A stretch of 18,494 nt of DNA from WLMZ01 sp031367435 (GTDB taxonomy: Bacteria; Actinomycetota; Acidimicrobiia; Acidimicrobiales; Ilumatobacteraceae): the NCBI GenBank assembly GCA_031367435.1, contig JANLPV010000008.1:1-18494 (forward strand), read 5' to 3'. How positions within the stretch are numbered: position 1 is the stretch's first letter; every line of letters starts with the position of its first letter. Shown here one piece after another: positions 6,511 through 13,991 of the stretch. A model generated the notes under the pieces. The model did no database searches and had not been told where the DNA came from. It saw nothing but the letters and a program-made list of their open reading frames with translations. Both the position numbers and the translations under genes were made by a program.

Positions 6511-7266
6511 TTAACGGTTGCGGTTCCTGCGGTTTCTCAGCAGCGGATCCATGAGCTCAGATGCCAACGGCGCAGCGGAAGCCACTGGTTCACTCTCGAT
6601 CACAAACGCGTCAGCCGCAACGTCGGCAACGTCGTCTGCCTCATCGGCATCGTCTGCATCGTCGGCACCGTCGGCACCGTCGTCGGCATCGTCTGCCTCA
6701 TCGGCATCGTCGGCATCGTCCGGTCCATCGGGATCATCTGGCTGATCGACCTCAGCAAGCTCGCCAGCTGCAGCAGCGTCCTCAGCATCAACCTCAACTT
6801 CGCGGTCTACGACAAGTGCAACGTCGGCTAGGTCGTCGTCGTTCGAATCGATGCCATCAACATTCGGGGCGGGGTTCGGGTCGCGGAGGTCGTCAAATCC
6901 AATGACGTCGATGCGCGCCGCTGCCACAAGATCGATCACGGGTTCTTGAATCGGGGCACCCTCGACCACTCCCCAACGCAGTGGTTGAGCATCATCGGGA
7001 CGTACCGAGTCGAGCAGATCTTGCTGACCATTGACATCGAGTCGACGAAATTTTCGGTCGCCCATGATCTCGAGCGGCGCAAGGAGTTCGGGCTCGGGGC
7101 GAGTGCTCCGCCAGAACCAGACGGTGATCACCAAGAGCGCAAGACCCAAGAGCGCAAGTCCGCCTGCGAGGAGGTACACCTTGCGGGTGCTGCTCGCATC
7201 GTTGACCGAATCGGCAAGGAGACCGTTGGCGAGCAGCCCGGACGAGTGGAGCGACAACGACTTCAT
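6511..7266 (-). CDS. single-pass membrane protein with long acidic repetitive C-terminal tail
   Basis: The 251-residue protein has a Ser/Leu-rich N-terminus, one strong membrane segment at about 30-52 (KVYLLAGGLALLGLALLVIT), a basic stop-transfer WRSTRPEP, a folded-looking middle part (about 60-150), then an Asp/Ala tail at about 175-220 built of DDADDADE units. It ends RNRRNRNR. No family is recognised. The tail is encoded by a GAC/GAT/GAG/GCC near-microsatellite with a 22-nt unit repeated 57 bp apart (6633-6654 and 6690-6711), which should be prone to length change. The acidic tail could bind cations or basic proteins. It is divergent from another small membrane protein. A 13-bp palindrome touches its ATG. 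Confidence 0.65.
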   Translation of the reverse strand: MKSLSLHSSGLLANGLLADSVNDASSTRKVYLLAGGLALLGLALLVITVWFWRSTRPEPELLAPLEIMGDRKFRRLDVNGQQDLLDSVRPDDAQPLRWGVVEGAPIQEPVIDLVAAARIDVIGFDDLRDPNPAPNVDGIDSNDDDLADVALVVDREVEVDAEDAAAAGELAEVDQPDDPDGPDDADDADEADDADDGADGADDADDADEADDVADVAADAFVIESEPVASAAPLASELMDPLLRNRRNRNR

Positions 7267-7279
7267 GACTTGCCAAGTC
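7267..7279. promoter_or_regulatory. 13-bp perfect palindrome abutting a start codon
   Basis: GACTTG and CAAGTC arms surround one central base, directly next to the ATG at 7266-7264 in the 71-bp gap between two divergent membrane-protein genes. It is a candidate operator or start-region hairpin. Confidence 0.3.
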
Positions 7280-7337
7280 TCGCATGTTTGTCCAGAAAGT
7301 GTGCGCCTCCCCCGAAGATGCGCTTAGCTGGTGGCCC

Positions 7338-7862
7338 ATGACCAGCGCGTTGATCTTTCTCGCGATCGCGGCAGTGTGCGCAACAATGCTTTGGGGTGCC
7401 TATCAGATCGAACCTCATTGGGTGAGCAAAGACGCTGGCCGAATGGTGTGTTACGGCCAGGGGCTCGGCCGCAACGGTCAATCCGATGGACGCTGGCGCG
7501 AAGTGCGCGTCGCCAAGATCAGCATCGACACCGTGGAGGTTCGCCCGCGTCGCGGTGGTCTCACGACATCACATCGCGATGGCGCGACCCGAAATCCGAA
7601 AGCTCTCGTTCAGAAAAGACTTCCCAAGGCGTCGTACTGGAAGGTGATCGGCGCGTCCGATACTCCCCCAAAACGACGAGCCATCTACCTTCTCGACGGC
7701 AGCGACGACGAGGCATTGCCGTTCATGTACGCGCTGCGTCTGCCGGCGAACAGCAAAGCAATCCCGATGCTCGATGCAATGGCAGCGAATCGGCACACAT
7801 CTAGTGCTGCGACACCGAATTCAGAAACGACTCAATCGGAGGTGCCACCTGATCGAGGTTGA
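7338..7862 (+). CDS. N-terminally anchored hypothetical membrane protein
   Basis: The 174-residue product starts with a membrane anchor at about 3-22 (SALIFLAIAAVCATMLWGAY). A soluble domain follows with alternating strands (RVAKISIDTVEVRPRRGG, YWKVIGASD, RAIYLLDGSDDEALPFMYALRLP) and an Asn/Ser/Thr-rich end. Such a small beta-rich domain after an anchor would face one side of the membrane, but no family is recognised. I chose ATG 7338 over the in-frame ATG 7284 because the anchor begins there and the upstream residues look non-coding. The last 62 bp overlap the 3' end of metX on the opposite strand. Confidence 0.6.
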   Translation: MTSALIFLAIAAVCATMLWGAYQIEPHWVSKDAGRMVCYGQGLGRNGQSDGRWREVRVAKISIDTVEVRPRRGGLTTSHRDGATRNPKALVQKRLPKASYWKVIGASDTPPKRRAIYLLDGSDDEALPFMYALRLPANSKAIPMLDAMAANRHTSSAATPNSETTQSEVPPDRG

Positions 7863-8976
7863 GCAGGAAGGCGTCGTGGCCATGCGGCGAATCGATCTCC
7901 ACGTACTCACAGCGCGTACCTCCGGCGACGAGTAGATCGCGAATCTGACGCTGCTGATACGACGGATAGAGCATGTCGCTCCAAATGCCCATCGTGAGCA
8001 CCGGCACCTTGACACGCGACATGGCCGACACAAGACCGTTACGACCTCTGCCAACATCATGCAGATCCATCGCCTTGCCGATGATGAGATAACTGTTCGT
8101 GTCGAAACGCCGAATCAGTTTGTCACCGTGGTGATCGAGGTAACGCTCGACCTCGAACCGTTGCCACATTTCGAAACCGTCTTTGAGTGTCGCTCCGTCG
8201 GCGAGCTCGCGCCCGAAGCGATCGGTGAACACGTTGTCGCTGCGAAACGTAACTTGGGCGACCATGCGCGCGACGGCCAAGCCTTCCCACGGACCATCGC
8301 CAACGGGCGCGTCGTAGTAGTCACCGCCGCGCCACCGCTGATCGAGCAGAATTGCCCGACGGCCGATCGCGCCCCAAGCGATCTGCTGTGCAGTCGCCTG
8401 CGCACACGTCGCGATTGGCACAATCGATCGCACGCGATGCGGATACGTAATCGCCCACTCGAGTACCTGCATGCCGCCCATCGAGCCGCCAATCACGCTG
8501 TGCCACGTGTCCACACCGAGATGATCGGCCAAACGGGCCTGGACGCGCACCATGTCACGAATCGTGATGACAGGAAAGCGCGAACCGTAGGGCTTGTCAT
8601 CGACTGGATGCGTCGAGGCCGGACCTGTGGAGCCCTGACAACCGCCGAGCACGTTGGCGCAGACGACGAACCAGCGATTGGTATCGATTGCCTTGCCGGG
8701 CCCGATCGCGTCGTCCCACCAGCCCGCACCAACGTGACCTCGTCCGTCAGAACCGGCCGCATGGCTGTCGCCGGTCCATGCGTGGCAGACGAGAACGGCA
8801 TTGCTCGCTTCATCGTTGAGCTGACCCCACGTTTCATACGCAGTGGTGACGTTGGTGAGCGAGGTGGCCCCGTCGAGGGCAAACGGGCGATCGGCAGCAA
8901 TAGTGAAAAACTGACGATGGCCCACAGGATCGCCTGGCAACCACGCGCCGGTCACAGGTAGGGATGCCTTGTCCAC
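7801..8976 (-). CDS. metX: homoserine O-acetyltransferase
   Basis: MetX transfers acetyl from acetyl-CoA to homoserine, the committing step of methionine synthesis by the sulfhydrylation route. The 391-residue alpha/beta-hydrolase carries the family signatures: NAVLVCHAWTGDSH near the oxyanion region, CANVLGGCQGSTGP, the nucleophile elbow GGSMGGMQ with Ser165, Asp334 in GIWSDMLYP and His367 in SPHGHDAFL, completing the triad. I chose the GTG at 8976 because GGAGG lies 5-6 nt upstream; the in-frame ATG at 9024 has no such support. A SAM-type riboswitch and a good promoter lie upstream, consistent with repression by SAM. No partner O-acetylhomoserine sulfhydrylase gene is in the window. It is cytoplasmic. 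Confidence 0.95.
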   Translation of the reverse strand: MDKASLPVTGAWLPGDPVGHRQFFTIAADRPFALDGATSLTNVTTAYETWGQLNDEASNAVLVCHAWTGDSHAAGSDGRGHVGAGWWDDAIGPGKAIDTNRWFVVCANVLGGCQGSTGPASTHPVDDKPYGSRFPVITIRDMVRVQARLADHLGVDTWHSVIGGSMGGMQVLEWAITYPHRVRSIVPIATCAQATAQQIAWGAIGRRAILLDQRWRGGDYYDAPVGDGPWEGLAVARMVAQVTFRSDNVFTDRFGRELADGATLKDGFEMWQRFEVERYLDHHGDKLIRRFDTNSYLIIGKAMDLHDVGRGRNGLVSAMSRVKVPVLTMGIWSDMLYPSYQQRQIRDLLVAGGTRCEYVEIDSPHGHDAFLLNLDQVAPPIESFLNSVSQH

Positions 8977-9060
8977 GTTGCCCTCCTCTCCTCGTCGTAG
9001 CCCACCATCCGGATTCGGGACCATGAGCGGCTGTCAACACCACGACATCGAGAGCGGCCG

Positions 9061-9166
9061 GAGCCTTTGTTGCCGGGCTTTCACTCGGCCACATCCCATC
9101 AGATGATGGAGGCACCTTGGGGCTTCCGACCCAGGTTGCCGGGCCCCCGCAGAGGCCGCTCGTAAT
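9061..9166 (-). ncRNA. SAM riboswitch (SAM-I/SAM-IV superfamily) upstream of metX
   Basis: On the minus strand, the leader contains the two conserved core blocks of the SAM-I/IV superfamily, CCGGCAACC (around 9145-9134) and CAAGGTGCC. A stem (TGGG...CCCA) lies between them and a CCATC/GATGG hairpin follows. The 5' part, ATTACGAGCGGCC, resembles actinobacterial SAM-IV more than classical SAM-I, but I cannot assign the subclass. TGCCTCC within the aptamer could pair, with one bulge, to the metX Shine-Dalgarno GGAGGGCA, which suggests control of translation. No terminator is visible before metX. Confidence 0.75.
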
Positions 9167-9175
9167 GCTTCAGGG

Positions 9176-9203
9176 AGTGTAACTGCTTGGACGCGCGAGT
9201 CAA
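9176..9203 (-). promoter_or_regulatory. sigma-70-type promoter of metX
   Basis: The minus-strand -35 TTGACT (9203-9198) and -10 TACACT (9181-9176) are separated by 16 bp. Transcription would begin near 9169, right at the 5' edge of the riboswitch, which fits well. Confidence 0.65.
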
Positions 9204-9236
9204 CGGACATAATCGACGGCAGCGCGCCGCGAGCGG

Positions 9237-10097
9237 CTACTTGTTGTATCGCTGCTCAAGCTCGAAGTGCTTGTCGAGTCCGATGAGGTGGCCGAAGTCG
9301 TCGAAGCTCACAAGACGGTCGAGATGACCGCGCAGTGAACCGTGCTCGCGTAACAACGCCAATGATTCGCGGACCGCCCGCACCATCGTGAACAGTGAAC
9401 TCAGTGGTGACACGATCAGTCGGAAGCCGAGATCAGCTAACTCCGCAGGCGTGAGCAAAGGAGTCTTGCCCGTCTCGACCATATTGGCAACGAGCGTGAC
9501 GTCGCTGAGTTGGGTGGCGATTTGTTCCATCTCCGCGATCGACTCGGGGGCCTCGACGAACACCGCGTCAACGCCAATATCGCGGGCCTTCTTCGCCCGC
9601 TCGATCGCCTCAGCCAGACCAACGACGGCGCGCGCATCGGTGCGAGCAGTGACGTGCAGGTGCTCGCGATGTTCCACGGCGGCACGAAGTTTGGCCAGCC
9701 AATCATCGGTGGGCACGACGTGCTTTCCGGGCATGTGGCCACAACGTTTCGGCCACACCTGATCCTCGATGAAGAGGCCCGCGGCCCCTGCCTGCTCCCA
9801 AAGTTCCACCGTGCGGATTACGTTCAGTGGACCTCCGTAACCGGTGTCAGCATCGACGATCACGGCCGCATCGGGAGCGGCTGCGCAGATGCGCGACGCC
9901 GCGTCGGCCATGTCTGTTTGTGTGAGTAAACCAACATCGGGTTGACCGAGCATCGTGGCGCTGACGCAATAGCCGCTGACGAAGACGGTGCGGAAGCCCG
10001 CCTCGGCAGCCAAGAGCACCGACAGCGCGTCCCAGACCCCTGGCATCAACACGCTCTCACCGCTGGCGAGTTGAGCGCGTAGCTCGTGACCGGTCAC
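9237..10097 (-). CDS. isocitrate lyase/PEP mutase superfamily enzyme
   Basis: The 286-residue TIM-barrel enzyme keeps the superfamily's metal and catalytic motifs: VDADTGYGG at 81-89, the EDQ...PKRCGH signature at 111-121, and ARTDA at 151-155. Members cleave or form C-C or C-P bonds next to an alpha-oxo acid, using Mg2+. The pattern NMVETGKTPLL near 205-215 is closer to the 2-methylisocitrate lyase, oxaloacetate decarboxylase and carboxyPEP mutase-like branch than to isocitrate lyase itself, so the substrate is open. Its ATG overlaps the stop of the upstream ligase gene (ATGA), so both are co-translated and may act on the same pathway, for example on a C3-derived product of side-chain degradation. 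It is cytoplasmic. Confidence 0.85.
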   Translation of the reverse strand: MTGHELRAQLASGESVLMPGVWDALSVLLAAEAGFRTVFVSGYCVSATMLGQPDVGLLTQTDMADAASRICAAAPDAAVIVDADTGYGGPLNVIRTVELWEQAGAAGLFIEDQVWPKRCGHMPGKHVVPTDDWLAKLRAAVEHREHLHVTARTDARAVVGLAEAIERAKKARDIGVDAVFVEAPESIAEMEQIATQLSDVTLVANMVETGKTPLLTPAELADLGFRLIVSPLSSLFTMVRAVRESLALLREHGSLRGHLDRLVSFDDFGHLIGLDKHFELEQRYNK

Positions 10098-11725
10098 GAT
10101 CCACTTTCGGCGAGGCGCGCCACTGCGAGGTCCTTGAGTCGCTTGTAGTCGACCTTGCCGTTGGCGGCGCGGCCGATCGTGTCGACGATGACGACGTGTC
10201 GCGGTGCCTTGTAGTGCGCGAGGCGGCCCTTCACATGATCGGACAGGATCGCAAGGTCGAGGTGCATATCTCCTTCGGCTTCGACAACGGCGCAGATGAC
10301 CTCACCAAAGCGTTGGTCAGGTATGCCGACACACACGGCATCGCAGACGCCAGCGTGGGTCTTCAAGGCTTCCTCGACTTCCTCTGGGAATACCTTTTCG
10401 CCGCCGGTGTTGATGCACACCGACCCTCTGCCAAGTAAGCGCAGCGTGCCATCGACATTCACCTCGGCAAAGTCGCCAGGCACACTCCAGCGCCGGCCCT
10501 CGTACATACGAAAGGTCTGTGCCGACTTCGCCTCGTCCTTGTAGTAGCCGAGCGGAATGAAACCTCCGACGGCCACAACGCCCTGCTCGCCGGAACCAGG
10601 CTCGACACGCGCACCGTCCTCATTGAATACGGCACAGTTGACTCCGATCTGGAACTTGGCAGTCTGCTGCGGCGCGCCTTTCGAACTGAACGACGCACCC
10701 ATACCCACCGCCTCCGATGACCCAAACGAATCGAACAGAATGGCTTGCGGAATGAACTCAAGCAGGCCGGCTTTGTTCTCCTGACTCCACATGACCCCGC
10801 TCGAGGTGATCAGGCCGACGCTTGTCAGGTCGTATGTGTTGGGGTGCTCGACAAGGTGGTCGAGCATTGGGCCGGCAAAGGCCTGGCCGACGATGATGAT
10901 GCTGTTTGCCGCGCGTCGCTGCACCGTGGACAATAGTTCGGCGACATCGAACTTGCGATTGGCGAGCGTGACAATGCAACCGCCCAGCGCCATGTTGTTG
11001 AGCGCACTGAATTGACCGGTGCCATGCATCAGCGGACATGCGACGATCATCACAGGTCCCGTGGACAGCGAGACATCGATGCGCGTCATCAGGTCGTCGA
11101 TGCCATCGGCGGGTGGAGTGCCCACGATCGCGTTGCCACCACCGCCGAGCACGTTGTAAAGATCGTCCTGGCGCCACATCACACCTTTGGGCATGCCCGT
11201 TGTGCCGCCTGTGTACAGCAGCAGCAAGTCGTCGCCGCTCCGCTCGATCGCTGGCATCGGCAATGGGGCTTGACCGCCGACCACGGACTCATAAGGTGTG
11301 GCCCACGAAGGCCCATTGCCAGTGTCGTCGGAGACGACGTACCACCGTCTCACCTTGGGTAGGCGCGGTCGGACATGCTCGAGCAGTTCGGTGAATACGG
11401 CGTGGAACACCACCGCCTCTGCGTCCGCGTTTTCAAAGAGATGCACGATCTCCTCGGCCGCGTACCGATAGTTCGTGTTCACTGGTGCCATGCCGGCCTT
11501 GAACGCGCCAACCATGGATTCCATGTATTCGGGCGAGTTGTAGAGGTAGCAGGCAAGCTTGGCCTGATGAGTGACACCTGATGCGAGAAGGTCCGCGGCA
11601 AGCGCATTCGAGCGCTGCTCGAAGGCGCGCCACGTGATCACACGCTCACCTTGTATTTGGCAGGGGCGATCGGGCACCCGCGCCGCGACCGCAGAGAAGA
11701 TCTCGGCAAAATTCCAATCCGTCAT
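10094..11725 (-). CDS. acyl-CoA synthetase (FadD-like, ANL superfamily)
   Basis: This protein activates a carboxylic acid to its CoA thioester through an acyl-AMP intermediate. The 543 residues contain the ATP-binding loop YTGGTTGMPKG at 171-181, followed by VMWRQDDLY as in FadD19-type ligases; the GSSE motif near 335; GDF near 418; the hinge GRG...INTGGEKVFPEEVE at about 432-451; and the catalytic Lys524 in NGKVDYK. The MWR(H/Q)(E/D)D pattern resembles mycobacterial ligases for sterol side chains, but the substrate is unproven. I start it at ATG 11725 (MTDWNFAEIF), the usual family N-terminus, although the frame is open to 11872. It is first in an operon with the lyase-family gene and divergent from a SET-domain gene. 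Confidence 0.9.
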   Translation of the reverse strand: MTDWNFAEIFSAVAARVPDRPCQIQGERVITWRAFEQRSNALAADLLASGVTHQAKLACYLYNSPEYMESMVGAFKAGMAPVNTNYRYAAEEIVHLFENADAEAVVFHAVFTELLEHVRPRLPKVRRWYVVSDDTGNGPSWATPYESVVGGQAPLPMPAIERSGDDLLLLYTGGTTGMPKGVMWRQDDLYNVLGGGGNAIVGTPPADGIDDLMTRIDVSLSTGPVMIVACPLMHGTGQFSALNNMALGGCIVTLANRKFDVAELLSTVQRRAANSIIIVGQAFAGPMLDHLVEHPNTYDLTSVGLITSSGVMWSQENKAGLLEFIPQAILFDSFGSSEAVGMGASFSSKGAPQQTAKFQIGVNCAVFNEDGARVEPGSGEQGVVAVGGFIPLGYYKDEAKSAQTFRMYEGRRWSVPGDFAEVNVDGTLRLLGRGSVCINTGGEKVFPEEVEEALKTHAGVCDAVCVGIPDQRFGEVICAVVEAEGDMHLDLAILSDHVKGRLAHYKAPRHVVIVDTIGRAANGKVDYKRLKDLAVARLAESGS

Positions 11726-11819
11726 GGTTCCCCAGTTCCGCGCGTGTTCCGATCTGCCAAGGTAGCCGCGGTAGACACAGCCAGCAGTCTCGTAGTGGCC
11801 TCTGAGGGTCGATGCCATG

Positions 11820-11895
11820 ACTGACCGTTCAGCGCTGTCGACTGATGGCGCGGTCAGTTCCGCCTGATCCATCAGCGAGTAGACGGAACTGGTTC
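11820..11895. promoter_or_regulatory. cluster of inverted repeats between divergent genes
   Basis: Within the 189-bp gap between the ligase and the SET gene lie several inverted arms: ACTGACCG (11820-11827) with CGGTCAGT (11851-11858), CAGTTCCG (11855-11862) with CGGAACTG (11884-11891), and a 10-bp palindrome GAAC-TG-GTTC (11886-11895). These suit TetR- or KstR-like dimeric regulators. No regulator gene is adjacent, so the ligand protein is unknown. Confidence 0.35.
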
Positions 11896-11914
11896 AGACG
11901 ATCATGCTGACGGA

Positions 11915-12442
11915 GTGAACGCGCACTTCTTGACTCTGAAGGCACACGTTGTCGTCCGCGGTGAGCGGTTGGTCAGCGTTGCCATCACGCCAATTTTGGC
12001 GGGCGAAACAGTGGCCGCGTTTGGCGGGGGATGTATTTCGGGCGCGACACTGGCCGCGCTGCCACCCGACCAGCAGGGACGCAGCATCCAAATCGATGAG
12101 GACCTCTACATGGCCGGCTCGGTGTTCGCCGACGGCGCCGACATGGTGCAGCATTCGTGCTCACCCAACTGCGGCATCGTGTCTGGGGTGCTTGTGGTGG
12201 CGATGTACAACATCGGTGAGGGCGACGAGCTCACGTACGACTACGCGATGACCGATGGCAGCGTCGCCGACGAATTCGAGTGCCGTTGCGGCGCCGCCAA
12301 CTGCCGTGGGCGAATCACCGGTAACGACTGGATGCTCCCTGAGCTCCAGCTCACATACCGCGGTAACTTCAGCCCCTACTTAGCCAAGCGCATTGCCGCA
12401 TTGGTCAGCATCGGTGCCGAGCGCCGCGCGTTTGCGCTGTAA
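11915..12442 (+). CDS. SET domain-containing protein (putative lysine methyltransferase)
   Basis: The 175-residue product has the core and post-SET parts of a SET methyltransferase: MVQHSCSPNC at 77-86 (usually NHSC; here QHSC), GEGDELTYDY at 101-110 with the active-site Tyr, and a post-SET Cys cluster CRCGAANCRG at 123-132. The Cys cluster with Cys86 can hold one Zn. SET enzymes methylate protein lysines using S-adenosylmethionine; the bacterial substrate here is unknown. The N-terminal SET strand (AITPILAGETVAAFGGG) is present but short. The start is GTG 11915, because no other start codon is available upstream in frame; no Shine-Dalgarno is clear. A C-terminal 40-residue segment after the Cys cluster is unassigned. 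It is divergent from the acyl-CoA ligase. Confidence 0.82.
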   Translation: MNAHFLTLKAHVVVRGERLVSVAITPILAGETVAAFGGGCISGATLAALPPDQQGRSIQIDEDLYMAGSVFADGADMVQHSCSPNCGIVSGVLVVAMYNIGEGDELTYDYAMTDGSVADEFECRCGAANCRGRITGNDWMLPELQLTYRGNFSPYLAKRIAALVSIGAERRAFAL

Positions 12443-12486
12443 ACCCACGGCAAGGCACTGCTCGCATACTTCATGAATCGGCGCGC

Positions 12487-12492
12487 TACTGT
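12487..12492 (+). promoter_or_regulatory. -10 hexamer of a likely leaderless promoter
   Basis: TACTGT fits TAnnnT and ends 8 nt before the ATG at 12501. No Shine-Dalgarno precedes that ATG, as expected for a leaderless transcript. Confidence 0.45.
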
Positions 12493-12500
12493 CAGCGCCA

Positions 12501-13721
12501 ATGCGAGTGTTGATTGTGGGGGCCGGTGGAGTTGGGGCGGCATTCGCGTCAATCGCAGCACGTCGACCGGTCTTCACTGACATCGTGATCGCCGATATCG
12601 AGGCCAACAGATCTAGCCGCGCCGCCGCAAAGGCAGCGAGTGATCGGGTTCGCTCCACACGTGTCGATGCGAGCGACGCGGCCGACATCGTCGAGCTGGC
12701 ACGAACCATGCGCGCCGACATCATCGTTAATGCCTGCGATCCGCGTCTCAACCCGCCGATCTTCGATGCCGCGTTCGAAGCCGGCTGCCATTATCTAGAT
12801 ATGGCGATGCACATGTCGACGCCTCATCCCACGAATCCCTATTCGGAACCCGGCGTGATGCTCGGCGACGCACAGTTCGCGGTTGCAGATCAGTGGACCG
12901 AGCGAGGTCAACTCGCGTTGTGCGCGATGGGCGTCGAGCCCGGACTCTCTGATGTGCTTGCGCGCTACGCAAGCGACCACCTCTTCAGCAAGATCACCGA
13001 AGTCGGGATACGTGACGGCAGCGATTTGGCCATCGATGGATTCGCCTTCGCGCCAACGTTCAGCATCTGGACAACCATCGAGGAGTGCTTGAATCCACCG
13101 ATCATTTGGGAGCGCGATCGAGGATTCTTCACGACGGCACCGTTCAGCGAACCCGAGACGTTCATGTTTCCTGAGGGCATTGGACCCCTGTGTTGCGTCA
13201 ACGTGGAACATGAGGAAGTCATCTTGATGCCGCGCTGGCTAGACCTCGAGCGCGTCACTTTCAAATACGGTCTTGGTGAAGACTTCATCGAAGTACTGCG
13301 CACCCTGCACCGCCTCGGCCTCGACAGCACCAAGCCGGTATCTGTGCGCGGAGTTGAGGTTTCGCCGCGAGACGTTGTGGCCGCTGTGCTGCCCAACCCG
13401 GCCGAGCTCGGCGACCGAATGCGCGGGCGTACATGCGCGGGCACGCTCGTGAGCGGGCTCGGGCTCGACGGCGCGCCCCGCGAGGCGTACCTCTATCAGA
13501 TTGTTGACAACGAATGGACCATGCGTACCTCTGGTCACCAGGCTGTCGTCTGGCAGACCGCCGTGCACCCGGTGGTGGCCTGCGAGCTGATTGCCGAGGG
13601 CACGTGGTCCGGTGCCGGGGTGATGGGGCCGGAGGCGTTCAGCGCCGATCCATTCCTCGATCTTCTCCCGGTGCACGGGGTGAGTTGGACACTCGAGGAG
13701 CGCGTGTCATCGCTCGACTGA
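12501..13721 (+). CDS. saccharopine dehydrogenase-like NAD(P)-dependent oxidoreductase
   Basis: The 406-residue protein begins with a Rossmann fold, VLIVGAGGVG at 3-12, followed by an IADIEANR beta-alpha segment whose acidic residue at the end of strand two suggests NAD rather than NADP. NACDPRLNPPIFDAAFEAGCHYLDMA at about 78-103 is the typical saccharopine dehydrogenase-family segment, followed by the catalytic or dimer domain. True lysine-pathway enzymes, carboxynorspermidine dehydrogenases and many uncharacterised reductases share this fold, so the substrate is open. The ATG fits a leaderless promoter. Its 3' end overlaps or touches the next small ORF, and the ferredoxin-P450 pair follows, so it may supply or process a substrate of that module. 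Confidence 0.82.
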   Translation: MRVLIVGAGGVGAAFASIAARRPVFTDIVIADIEANRSSRAAAKAASDRVRSTRVDASDAADIVELARTMRADIIVNACDPRLNPPIFDAAFEAGCHYLDMAMHMSTPHPTNPYSEPGVMLGDAQFAVADQWTERGQLALCAMGVEPGLSDVLARYASDHLFSKITEVGIRDGSDLAIDGFAFAPTFSIWTTIEECLNPPIIWERDRGFFTTAPFSEPETFMFPEGIGPLCCVNVEHEEVILMPRWLDLERVTFKYGLGEDFIEVLRTLHRLGLDSTKPVSVRGVEVSPRDVVAAVLPNPAELGDRMRGRTCAGTLVSGLGLDGAPREAYLYQIVDNEWTMRTSGHQAVVWQTAVHPVVACELIAEGTWSGAGVMGPEAFSADPFLDLLPVHGVSWTLEERVSSLD

Positions 13722-13741
13722 CCAAACGCGACGTCGAGGTC

Positions 13742-13951
13742 ATGCTCCGCGAATTTGACGCTGATCCGATTGGCACGTTGACAATCGCGCTGCGCGTTGT
13801 GCTCGAGCGTGGCGATGCAACGTGGCCTGAGTTGGTGGCAGCTGCGCAGCTGACTGACACCCGCTCCGTAGCGTTGTTGGTCGGAGAGCATCGAGCGCTC
13901 GACGAGCTCGCAACAGAGCTGAACGAGCTTCGCACTCTCGACCGCGACTGA
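13742..13951 (+). CDS. small hypothetical protein between the reductase and the ferredoxin
   Basis: The 69-residue product is helical and acidic, starting MLREFDADPIGTLTIALRVV and ending ALDELATELNELRTLDRD. It has no Cys, no membrane segment and no motif I recognise. Protein-like sequence continues upstream of the ATG in the same frame (RLTKRDVEV), with a possible TTG start at 13685 behind GGGGTGAG, overlapping the reductase gene by 37 nt; the true start is therefore uncertain. The position in a same-strand run with reductase, ferredoxin and P450 suggests co-transcription. A role is not evident. Confidence 0.5.
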   Translation: MLREFDADPIGTLTIALRVVLERGDATWPELVAAAQLTDTRSVALLVGEHRALDELATELNELRTLDRD

Positions 13952-13964
13952 CCCAATGGGCTAG

Positions 13965-13984
13965 CCTCACCCGAGAAAGTGAGG
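13965..13984 (+). promoter_or_regulatory. inverted repeat covering the ferredoxin ribosome binding site
   Basis: CCTCAC (13965-13970) and GTGAGG (13979-13984) form a 6-bp stem over an 8-nt loop. The second arm contains the GAGG Shine-Dalgarno for the GTG at 13992. A TAGCCT hexamer at 13962 overlaps the first arm. It may be an operator or an RNA hairpin that masks the ribosome binding site. Confidence 0.35.
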
Positions 13985-13991
13985 CACACCC

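Noticed and set aside
6620..6740. Repeat cluster that could suggest a CRISPR array
   Set aside because: Units are short, contiguous trinucleotide-type repeats in a coding frame (Asp/Ala), without unique spacers or cas genes.
8059..8961. 300-codon open frame on the plus strand opposite metX
   Set aside because: The MetX motifs, start and riboswitch are all on the minus strand. The plus translation is His/Arg-rich and domain-free.
11886..11895. GAACTGGTTC as a KstR box
   Set aside because: The AACnnGTT core fits, but the outer T and A of the KstR consensus do not match and no KstR gene is seen. It is kept only as part of a general inverted-repeat cluster.
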